Source of the DNA: Actinocatenispora sera
GTDB taxonomy: Bacteria > Actinomycetota > Actinomycetes > Mycobacteriales > Micromonosporaceae
Reading direction: 5' to 3'
DNA: 64,000 nucleotides
Assembly: GCF_018324685.1 (NCBI RefSeq)
Contig: NZ_AP023354.1
Location: 372,001 to 436,000 of the forward strand
Under the pieces are notes generated by a model. That model worked only from the letters and a program-made list of their open reading frames with translations. It ran no database searches and had not been told where the DNA came from. Shown piece by piece: positions 54,586 through 60,977 of the stretch. Numbering within the stretch: the first letter of the stretch is position 1; the number at the start of each line of letters is the position of its first letter. Position numbers and translations under genes: made by a program.

Positions 54586-56202
54586 ATGTCCTGGCTGCGT
54601 CCGGTTGCCGTCGTGCTGCGGTTGATCGTGCGCTGTGTGACCGGGGTCGTCGGCGGGGTCGAGTGGCTGACCCGCAAGACGGCGGGCCGGGTGCGGTCCG
54701 CGCGCGACCGCGGCGGCGCCGGCGACACCGGGATGATCCGGCTGCTCGACCTGCACGCCGCGTCCTGCGCCGGCGACGCGCTGGTCGCGATCGGCCTGGC
54801 CGGCACGATCTTCTTCGCCGGCGCCACCAGCGACGCCCGGACCAAGGTCGCGCTCTACCTGCTCGTCACGATGGCGCCGTTCGCCCTGCTGGCGCCGGTG
54901 GTCGGGCCGCTGCTCGACCGGTTCCGGCACGGCCGGCGCTACGCGCTCGCGGTGACGTTCCTCGGCCGGGCGTTCCTGGCCTGGGTGATCTCCGACCAGA
55001 TGAACACGATCGCACTGTACCCGGCCGCGTTCGGCGTGCTGGTGCTGTCCCGCTCGTACGGGGTGGCCCGGTCGGCCGCGGTGCCCCGGCTGCTGCCGCG
55101 CCGGCTCGGCCTGGTCGAGGCCGGCGCCCGCGCCTCCCTGTTCGGTACGGTCGCCGGCGGCGTCATCGGCGCGATCGGGGTGGCGCTGGCCTGGCTCGGC
55201 CCGCAGTGGCCGCTGCGGCTCGCGACGGTGGTGTTCGTCTTCGGCATGGTGGTGACGCTGCGGCTGCCGCCGAAGGCCGACTCCGAACCGCCGGAGACGC
55301 CACCGCGCATCTTCCAGATCTTCCGCTCGGTCGGCATCAAGGTGCTGACCGGCCGGCTGGTGTGGGCCGCGCTCGCCGGCAGCGCCACCCTGCGCGCCGG
55401 GTACGGCTTCCTCACTCTGTTCCTCGCGTTCCGGATCCGGGAGGGCGACTTCGCCCTGCGCATAGCCGGGTACCAGTTGCCGCAGACCGCGCTGCTGGCC
55501 GTGGTGATCGGCGGTCTCGGCGCCGGTTCGTTCCTCGCCACCGCGGTGTGCACCCGGCTGACCATCCGCCGGCCGCTGCTGCTGCAGGCGATCGGGCTGG
55601 GGCTGACCGGCCTCGCCGGGATCGCCGCCACGCTCTTCTACACCGCCTGGACGGCGGCGGCGCTGTGCCTGCTCACCGCGTTCTGCTCGGGCGTGGCGAA
55701 GCTGTCGGTGGACGCGATCATCCAGGAGCGCATCGGCGAGCGGCTGCGCGCGTCGGCGTTCTCGCACTCGGAGACGCTGCTGATGCTGGCGTTCGTGCTC
55801 GGCGGCGCGATCGGCCTGATCCCGCTCGGCGGTACCACCGGGATCGCGATCCTCGCCGCCGGCGTGCTGGCCGCCGCGGTGCGGGTCGGCTGGTGGGCCC
55901 GGTCGCTGCGGGCCGAGCGGCTGCACGGCGTCCCGCACCGGGCACCGGAGGACGAGATCGCGACCGAACGGGTCGAGCCGGCGGCGCCGCCGCGGGACCG
56001 GGCGCAGCCAGGTCCCGGTCCCGACCGGGTTGCCGACCGGGGAGCGCGGCGCGTCGACGCCGACGCGGGCTCGCCGGCCGGGGCCACCCGGCGGATGCCG
56101 GGGGCCACCACCTCGGCGGCCGACGAGTCGGACACCGAGCCGCTCGTCCCGCCCGGCTACCACCTCTACCGCCCGCGCCGCGACCCGCCACCGCGGGGCT
56201 GA
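54586..56202 (+). CDS. MFS transporter with long polar C-terminal tail
   Basis: The protein is 538 aa from ATG at 54586 behind GGGGGG. An N-terminal amphipathic region of 45 residues precedes about twelve helices (LLDLHAASCAGDALVAIGLAGTIFF onwards). VVGPLLDRFRHGRRYALAVTF is the loop-2/3 motif and SYGVARSAAVPRLLPRRLGLVEAGARASL a conserved helix-4/5 stretch. The last 95 residues are hydrophilic, Asp/Arg/Pro-rich and end in PPGYHLYRPRRD, which looks conserved in actinobacterial relatives. The substrate is unknown. An ATG at 54577 would add three residues. Confidence 0.85.
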   Translation: MSWLRPVAVVLRLIVRCVTGVVGGVEWLTRKTAGRVRSARDRGGAGDTGMIRLLDLHAASCAGDALVAIGLAGTIFFAGATSDARTKVALYLLVTMAPFALLAPVVGPLLDRFRHGRRYALAVTFLGRAFLAWVISDQMNTIALYPAAFGVLVLSRSYGVARSAAVPRLLPRRLGLVEAGARASLFGTVAGGVIGAIGVALAWLGPQWPLRLATVVFVFGMVVTLRLPPKADSEPPETPPRIFQIFRSVGIKVLTGRLVWAALAGSATLRAGYGFLTLFLAFRIREGDFALRIAGYQLPQTALLAVVIGGLGAGSFLATAVCTRLTIRRPLLLQAIGLGLTGLAGIAATLFYTAWTAAALCLLTAFCSGVAKLSVDAIIQERIGERLRASAFSHSETLLMLAFVLGGAIGLIPLGGTTGIAILAAGVLAAAVRVGWWARSLRAERLHGVPHRAPEDEIATERVEPAAPPRDRAQPGPGPDRVADRGARRVDADAGSPAGATRRMPGATTSAADESDTEPLVPPGYHLYRPRRDPPPRG

Positions 56203-56248
56203 CGCCCGCGGCGGCCCGATCGCCCGGTCCGTCCGGCGTGCCGGGGTG

Positions 56249-56274
56249 GCCCGGACCCCCACGGAGGTCCGGGC
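56249..56274. terminator. Bidirectional terminator
   Basis: GCCCGGACC and GGTCCGGGC (perfect 9 bp) with an 8-base loop lie between the convergent MFS and NmrA-like genes. Confidence 0.6.
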
Positions 56275-56303
56275 ACGCGTGGCAGGGCCGGGTCCGCGGC
56301 GGG

Positions 56304-57053
56304 TCAGGGGCGCTGGGTGGCGAGCCAGTCGTCGAACGAGGTCGGCGCGATCTCGGCGTCCGGCCCCGGCAGCAGCACCTCACCGGCCATCGATGCGTCG
56401 AAGATCCCGTTCTGCCAGGTCGGTACGAGCCGGATCGACTCACCGCGGGCCGCGAACGTCCGGCGCGCCATGTCGACCATGTCCTCGGTCGTCGGCCCGG
56501 CGAGGTCGCGGCGGCGGCCGACCGGCGCGCCGGTGGCGACCCGGGCCAGGACGGCCGCGACGTCGGCCGGGTCGACCGGCTGCAGCAGCAGCGGCGCGAT
56601 CGGCGCCACCCCGTCCACCGCGAGCCAGCCGGCGACCATCGCCGCGAAGTCGTGGAACTGCGTCGCCGGCACGATGCTGTACGGCACCGGGCCGGCGGCG
56701 ACGACGTCCTCCTGGGCGCGCTTGCCCGCGTAGTGCGCGTTGCCGGGCACGTCGTGCACGCCGGCGATGGACAGCACGACGTGATGGCCGATCCCGGCCC
56801 GCTGCTCCGCGGCGAGCAACGATCGGCCGGCCTCGGTGAAGAATCCGACGGTCTCGGCTTCCTCGGTGGACTCGTTGCTCGTCACGTCGAGGACCGCGTC
56901 GGCACCGGCCAGCGCGGCGGCCAGCCCTTCCCCGGTGCGTACGTCGACGCCGTGCCTGCGGCTCATCGGGACGACCTGATGGCCGGCCCGGGTCAGCTCG
57001 TCCTGCACCAGCGTGCCGATGTGGCCGGAGGCTCCGGCAACGGCGATCCGCAT
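56304..57053 (-). CDS. NAD(P)-binding NmrA/atypical SDR family protein
   Basis: The protein is 249 aa from ATG at 57053. It has the Rossmann motif MRIAVAGASGHIGTLVQDELTRAGHQVVPMSR, then DAVLDVTSNESTEEAETVGFF and HHVVLSIAGVHDVPGNAHYAGKRAQEDVV; the Y-x-x-K pair is Tyr-Ala-Gly-Lys. Proteins of this type either sense NAD(P) or act as quinone/aldehyde reductases. It is divergent from an Rrf2-type regulator, sharing a 64-bp gap with an inverted repeat, so redox-linked induction is likely. Confidence 0.88.
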   Translation of the reverse strand: MRIAVAGASGHIGTLVQDELTRAGHQVVPMSRRHGVDVRTGEGLAAALAGADAVLDVTSNESTEEAETVGFFTEAGRSLLAAEQRAGIGHHVVLSIAGVHDVPGNAHYAGKRAQEDVVAAGPVPYSIVPATQFHDFAAMVAGWLAVDGVAPIAPLLLQPVDPADVAAVLARVATGAPVGRRRDLAGPTTEDMVDMARRTFAARGESIRLVPTWQNGIFDASMAGEVLLPGPDAEIAPTSFDDWLATQRP

Positions 57054-57070
57054 CTGCCCACTCCCTAATC

Positions 57071-57089
57071 ATGGATATCGTAGATCCAT
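57071..57089. promoter_or_regulatory. Rrf2-type operator (ATGGAT-N7-ATCCAT)
   Basis: A perfect 6-bp inverted repeat with a 7-bp spacer lies in AT-rich DNA between the divergent NmrA-like and Rrf2 genes. A second ATGGTTATGC lies 12 bp on, closer to the Rrf2 start. Confidence 0.65.
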
Positions 57090-57117
57090 AATAGTAGAGC
57101 ATGGTTATGCTGATCGA

Positions 57118-57591
57118 GTGAAGCTGCCGGAAAGCTGCGAATGGGTGCTGCACAGCGCCGCCGCGCTGGCCCAGTTGTCGGCCGGGGACACGGCGAGCAC
57201 CGGCCAGCTCGCCGAACACTTCGGCGTGCCCGCCCCCTACCTGGCCAAGCAGTTGGCGCACCTGGTCCGCGCCGGCGTGCTGACCGCCTCCACCGGGCCG
57301 CGCGGCGGGTTCCGGCTCGCCCGGCCGGCCGACCGCATCACCGTGCTCGACGTGGTCGAGGCGGTCGACGGCGGCGCCGACCCGTACCAGTGCCGCGAGC
57401 TGCGGCAACAGGGCCGCGGGGCGGCGCCGGCCGCGGAGTGCACCGAACCGTGCGCGCTGGCCGCCACGATGCGCACCGCACACGAGGCCTGGCGCGCCAG
57501 CCTGGCCGCGGTCAGCCTCGCCGACATCGTCGGCACGCTCCCGGCGGAGATCCCCGACCGCACCCGCCGGCTGCTCGCCCGCCCCCGCTGA
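57118..57591 (+). CDS. Rrf2-family transcriptional regulator with three cysteines
   Basis: The protein is 157 aa from GTG at 57118 (start MKLPESCEWVLHSAAALAQL, usual for the family; ribosome binding site weak). The winged helix is residues 8-80 (TASTGQLAEHFGVPAPYLAKQLAHLVRAGVLTASTGPRGGFRLARP). Cysteines in YQCREL, AECTEPCAL (about residues 88, 107 and 111) are placed where IscR/NsrR-type proteins bind an Fe-S cluster, suggesting redox, NO or iron sensing. It is divergent from the NmrA-like gene. Confidence 0.88.
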   Translation: MKLPESCEWVLHSAAALAQLSAGDTASTGQLAEHFGVPAPYLAKQLAHLVRAGVLTASTGPRGGFRLARPADRITVLDVVEAVDGGADPYQCRELRQQGRGAAPAAECTEPCALAATMRTAHEAWRASLAAVSLADIVGTLPAEIPDRTRRLLARPR

Positions 57592-57684
57592 GCCACCCGA
57601 CCCAGCCCACCGCCGGGCTGGCTGCCCCCGCTGAGCCACCCGACCCAGCCCACCGCCGGGCTGGCTGCCCCCGCTGAGCCACCC
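57587..57684 (+). repeat. 43-bp tandem duplication carrying a terminator-like hairpin
   Basis: A 43-bp unit starting GCTGAGCCACCCGACCCAGC occurs twice without change (57587-57629, 57630-57672), with a third partial copy to 57684. The first copy contains the Rrf2 stop codon. Each full copy holds the stem CCAGCCC/GGGCTGG (57602-57621 and 57645-57664), so the terminator has been duplicated. Confidence 0.92.
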
Positions 57685-57765
57685 CGACCCGGCCGGCGGC
57701 GTGCCGTGGCCGGGCGGGCCGCGCCGGCTGCGGGGACGATCCAGGGGCGGTGTTTCAATGGGCGG

Positions 57766-58431
57766 ATGCTGCCTCGCCTGCTGATCGCCACCGCGGTGGC
57801 CGCCGAACGCGACGCGGTGCTGGCCGGCCTCGGCGGCGCCACCGTACTGCCGGATCCGCTCGCGCCGAACGCCGCCGAGGTCACCGTCGTCGAGGTCGGC
57901 GTCGGCCCGACCCAGGCCGCCGCCGGTACCTCCCGCGAGATCGCCGTGGCGCTCGCCGACAGCGCCCCGTACCAGGCGGTGATCTGCGCCGGGATCGCCG
58001 GCGCCTACCCCGGCCGGGCACAGATCGGCGACATCGTCGTGGCCACCGCGAGCGTCGCCGCCGACCTCGGCGCCGAGTCGCCGGGCGGCTTCATCCCGGT
58101 CGACGAGCTCGGCTTCGGCGTCAACCGGTACGCCGCCGACCCGACGCTGTTCCCCCCGCAGGCCGGCGCGATCAGCGGCGAGATCCTGTCCGTCAGTACC
58201 GCCACCGGCACCGCCGAGACCTGCGCCGCACTCACCACCCGGTACCCGGGTGCGGTCGCGGAGGCCATGGAAGGATTCGGGGTCGCGACGGCCGCGGCGC
58301 AGCAGGGGCTGCCGTTCGCGGAGGTGCGGGCGATCTCCAACCTGGTCGGCCCGCGCGACACCGCGAGCTGGCGGTTCGACCTCGCCCTGGCCGCCTTGAC
58401 CAGGACTTTCTCCATCCAGGGGGTCGCATGA
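57766..58431 (+). CDS. mqnB: Futalosine hydrolase
   Basis: The protein is 221 aa from ATG at 57766. It has a nucleoside-phosphorylase-type fold: LLIATAVAAERDAVLAGLGG, VVEVGVGPTQAAAGTSREIA, VICAGIAGAYPGRAQIGDIVVATASVAADLGAESPGGF and the purine/ribose-site motif AVAEAMEGFGVATAAAQQGLPFAEVRAISNLVGPRD. It releases hypoxanthine from futalosine in the alternative menaquinone pathway. Its stop overlaps a tiny ORF by four bases, and mqnD follows. Confidence 0.93.
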   Translation: MLPRLLIATAVAAERDAVLAGLGGATVLPDPLAPNAAEVTVVEVGVGPTQAAAGTSREIAVALADSAPYQAVICAGIAGAYPGRAQIGDIVVATASVAADLGAESPGGFIPVDELGFGVNRYAADPTLFPPQAGAISGEILSVSTATGTAETCAALTTRYPGAVAEAMEGFGVATAAAQQGLPFAEVRAISNLVGPRDTASWRFDLALAALTRTFSIQGVA

Positions 58432-58511
58432 GCGAGCGTGGGCGAGCCAATCACGGGCACCGTCCGTCTCGATGCCCCACGAACGATCCGACGAAGGAGG
58501 AACGTTCGTGA
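58428..58511 (+). CDS. 27-codon ORF coupled on both sides to mqnB and mqnD
   Basis: ATG overlaps the mqnB stop (ATGA) and its own TGA overlaps the mqnD GTG (GTGA). The product is basic and polar, starting MSERGRANHGHRP, with one Cys. It contains the strong mqnD ribosome binding site AAGGAGG. It may be a translational coupling device rather than a functional peptide. The start ATGAGCGAGCG resembles a short repeat that I recall at many gene junctions in Micromonospora-type genomes. Confidence 0.4.
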   Translation: MSERGRANHGHRPSRCPTNDPTKEERS

Positions 58512-59335
58512 GCACCCTGTCTCTGGCGTTCTCGCCGTGCCCGAACGACACGTTCGTGTTCCACGCGCTGGTGCACGGGCTGGTGCCGGACGCACCGGAG
58601 TTCGACGTCACGTACGCGGACATCGACGTGACGAACAACGCCGCCGAACGCGGCGCGTACGACCTGGTCAAGGTGAGCTACGCGGCGCTGCCGTGGCTGC
58701 TGGACTCCTACCAGCTGCTGCCCTGCGGCGGCGCGCTCGGCCGCGGCTGCGGCCCGCTGGTGTTGACCGCGGACGCCGGCGCCGACCAGGCCGCGCTGCG
58801 CGGCGCCACCGTCGCGGTGCCGAGCGACCGGTCCACCGCGTACCTGCTGTTCCGGCTGTGGGCGGCGGACCTCGCACCGGCCCGGGTCGAGGTGGTGCCG
58901 TTCGACACGATCATGCCGGGGGTGGCGGCCGGCAAGTGGGACGCCGGCCTGGTCATCCACGAGGCCCGCTTCACCTACCGGCAGCACGGTCTGACCAAGC
59001 TCGCCGACCTGGGCGAATGGTGGGAGGGTACGACCGGGCTGCCGATCCCGCTCGGCGCGATCCTGGCCCGCCGGGACGCCGTCGACGCCGCCGCGGCGAC
59101 CGAGTGGATCCGCGCCTCGGTGCGGTACGCCTGGGAGCATCCCGAGGCGAGCCGCGACTTCGTGCTGGCGCACTCCCAGGAGATGGACCCGTCGGTGGCC
59201 CAGCAGCACATCGACCTGTACGTCAACGGGTTCACCGCCGACCTCGGCGACGAGGGCTACGCCGCCATCGACGCCCTGCTCAGCCGCGCCACCGCCGCCG
59301 GGATCATCCCGCCCCTCCCCCGCCCGCTCCGCTGA
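58508..59335 (+). CDS. mqnD: 1,4-dihydroxy-6-naphthoate synthase
   Basis: The protein is 275 aa from GTG at 58508 behind AAGGAGGAACGTTC. It starts STLSLAFSPCPNDTFVFHALVHGLV, the hallmark of MqnD, then YDLVKVSYAALPWLLDSYQLLPCGGALGRGCGPLV and FDTIMPGVAAGKWDAGLVIHEARFTYRQHGLTKLADLGEWWE, the periplasmic-binding-protein-like fold with the catalytic His. It forms the naphthoate ring from cyclic dehypoxanthinyl futalosine. Together with mqnB it shows that this organism makes menaquinone by the futalosine route. Confidence 0.95.
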   Translation: MSTLSLAFSPCPNDTFVFHALVHGLVPDAPEFDVTYADIDVTNNAAERGAYDLVKVSYAALPWLLDSYQLLPCGGALGRGCGPLVLTADAGADQAALRGATVAVPSDRSTAYLLFRLWAADLAPARVEVVPFDTIMPGVAAGKWDAGLVIHEARFTYRQHGLTKLADLGEWWEGTTGLPIPLGAILARRDAVDAAAATEWIRASVRYAWEHPEASRDFVLAHSQEMDPSVAQQHIDLYVNGFTADLGDEGYAAIDALLSRATAAGIIPPLPRPLR

Positions 59336-59343
59336 CCGGCCCC

Positions 59344-59364
59344 GGCCGGCCGGTGGTGCCGGCC
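59344..59364. terminator. Hairpin between convergent mqnD and GNAT gene
   Basis: GGCCGGC and GCCGGCC (7 bp) with a 7-base loop lie 9 bases past the mqnD stop. Confidence 0.4.
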
Positions 59365-59400
59365 AGCGCCAGGCGGGCGGGCCACGCCGAGCGCGGCCCG

Positions 59401-59449
59401 GCCGTCAGAGGCCGAAAAGGGGGAGCCGTCAGAGGCCGAAAAGGGGGAG
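59401..59449 (-). repeat. 24-bp perfect tandem duplication at the 3' end of GNAT gene
   Basis: GCCGTCAGAGGCCGAAAAGG plus GGGAG occurs at 59401 and again at 59425. The second copy holds the last codons and stop of the gene; the first repeats them in the 3' flank. Read on the minus strand, each copy gives a CCCCCTTTT run. Confidence 0.92.
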
Positions 59450-60079
59450 GCAGGGGGCGAGGCCCTCGACGGTCACCGGCGGGTGCGTGCCGTCGAGCCA
59501 CGCGGCGCGGGGCAGGCGGAGGCGGTGCGAGACCAGCGCCTCGTCGCCGCGGGCGTCCACGCTGATGCCGTCCGGCCGGTACCCGAGCTTGCGAGACACG
59601 CCCTGCGACGCCGCGTTGTCCGGAAACACCTCGGTACGGGCCGCGCTCGCGCCGAGGTGGTCGAACGCCAGGGCGAGCAGGCCGATCCTGGCCTCGGTCC
59701 CGTACCCCTGACGGTGGTGGGGCAGGCCGAGCCAGGACGACGTGGTCACCTCGCGGACGACCCGGAAGTCGGTGCCGTTCAGCGAGACCGAGCCGATCGG
59801 TTCGCCGTCCCGGAAGACACCGAGGTCGAGGCTCCACGACGCCTGCCGCCACTCGGCCAGGCCGGACCAGAAGCCCTGCAGCACCCGGCGGGCGCGGTCG
59901 GCCGGGTCACCGGCCGTCCACGGAGTGAGGAACGGCTGCTCGTCCGGCCGGTGCACGCCGCGACCGGCCAGCTCGGCCAGCGCCGCGAGCTCCTCGTCCC
60001 GCGGCAACCGCAGCTCGACCCGACCGGTACGCACGACAAGACCGAACAGCGGCCACACATCCGTCAGCACGGCGGCCAT
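59429..60079 (-). CDS. GNAT-family acetyltransferase (RimJ/RimL-like)
   Basis: The protein is 216 aa from ATG at 60079; an upstream ATG at 60112 is possible. It resembles ribosomal-protein acetyltransferases: VRTGRVELRLPRDEELAALAEL, a WSLDLGVFRDGEPIGSVSLNG strand pair, TTSSWLGLPHHRQGYGTEARIGLLALAFDHLGA (acetyl-CoA loop H-R-x-x-G-x-G) and DNAASQGVSRKLGY. The acceptor is unknown. It lies 71 bases downstream of the cold-shock gene in the same direction. The C-terminal codons are duplicated just after the stop. Confidence 0.88.
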   Translation of the reverse strand: MAAVLTDVWPLFGLVVRTGRVELRLPRDEELAALAELAGRGVHRPDEQPFLTPWTAGDPADRARRVLQGFWSGLAEWRQASWSLDLGVFRDGEPIGSVSLNGTDFRVVREVTTSSWLGLPHHRQGYGTEARIGLLALAFDHLGASAARTEVFPDNAASQGVSRKLGYRPDGISVDARGDEALVSHRLRLPRAAWLDGTHPPVTVEGLAPCLPLFGL

Positions 60080-60150
60080 CCTGCCGATCCCGCCATCGCC
60101 GCGCCACCACATTCCGACCGCGCGTCCGCCGCGGCGATCACTGCAGCGGT

Positions 60151-60537
60151 TCAGCCCTCCAGTTCGCGGGCGACGGCGTGCACGAGTTCGGCGATCTTGG
60201 CCGAGGACTTGCGGTCGGGGTAGCGGCCGTGTCGCAGGCCCGGCTGGACCTTCGCCTCCAGCACCTTGATCATGTCCTCGATCAGGCCGTGCAGCTCCTC
60301 CGGCGGTCGGCGGCGCAGCTCGGACAGCGACGGCGGGGCGTCCAGCAGCCGAAGCGACAGGGCCTGGTTGCCCTTGCGGCCCTCGACGACGCCGAACTCG
60401 ACCTTCTGCCCGGGCTTCAGCGTGGTCGCGCCAGCCGGCAGCGCGGCCTTGTGCACGAACACGTCACCGCCCTCGTCCTGGGTCAGGAAGCCGAAGCCCT
60501 TCTCCGCGTCGTACCACTTGACTCGCCCGGTGGGCAC
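60151..60537 (-). CDS. Cold-shock-domain protein with C-terminal extension
   Basis: The protein is 128 aa from GTG at 60537 after GAGGTGCGC. Residues 1-65 are a cold-shock domain with RNP1-like KGFGFLTQD and RNP2-like DVFVHKAAL. Residues 66-128 are an extra helical region ([39 protein letters not shown]) typical of one actinobacterial Csp type. It binds single-stranded RNA/DNA in the cytosol. The 440-base gap upstream (60538-60977) contains an 8-bp tandem repeat and a 106-bp hairpin element but no gene. Confidence 0.92.
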   Translation of the reverse strand: MPTGRVKWYDAEKGFGFLTQDEGGDVFVHKAALPAGATTLKPGQKVEFGVVEGRKGNQALSLRLLDAPPSLSELRRRPPEELHGLIEDMIKVLEAKVQPGLRHGRYPDRKSSAKIAELVHAVARELEG

Positions 60538-60752
60538 CGCGCACCTCGTATCTCGTCCGCGCAGCACCCCGGCCGCGCGTGGCTGTCCCCGCGGCGGCTG
60601 CCGCGCGTGATCTCGCGCACCGCCGCGCCACGGGTGGTCGGCGGCGACACGCGAGCGGGCGGCCGTACCGCGCCGCCCGTACCAAGATTATCCGCCCCTG
60701 CCCGCTTCCGGCGACCGAGCTTTTTCGCCCCGCCCATCCCCCGACCGCCCGA

Positions 60753-60816
60753 GCCGCACCGCCGCACCGCCGCACCGCCGCACCGCCGCACCGCCGCACC
60801 GCCGCACCGCCGCACC
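60753..60816 (+). repeat. 8-bp tandem repeat (GCCGCACC x8)
   Basis: Eight perfect head-to-tail copies of GCCGCACC lie in the gap upstream of the cold-shock gene. The unit is not a multiple of three and no gene runs through it, so copy number could vary freely. Confidence 0.93.
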
Positions 60817-60863
60817 TGGAGAATCCCGGTGAAGCAGTAAACCCCAGCCCCGTGGGGACAGAA

Positions 60864-60969
60864 GCGGGGCGAGGTCCAGTTGTTCGAGGGCAAGGCGGAG
60901 GAGGGTCCGTGTGCGAACGCACTCGGGCCCGACGACAACGCCGCCATCGGACAACTGGACCCGCCCCGC
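60864..60969. repeat. 106-bp inverted-repeat element (MITE-like or structured RNA)
   Basis: The left arm, 23 bases from GCGGGGCGAGG (60864-60886), pairs with the right arm, 22 bases ending CCCGCCCCGC (60948-60969), with one bulge and two mismatches; the cores are GGTCCAGTTGT and ACAACTGGACC. An inner stem GGTCCGTGTGC/GCACTCGGGCC and GGCGG/CCGCC pairs extend the fold. It ends 8 bases from the stop codon of the HAD-LarE gene. Confidence 0.75.
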
Positions 60970-60977
60970 GACCCTGG

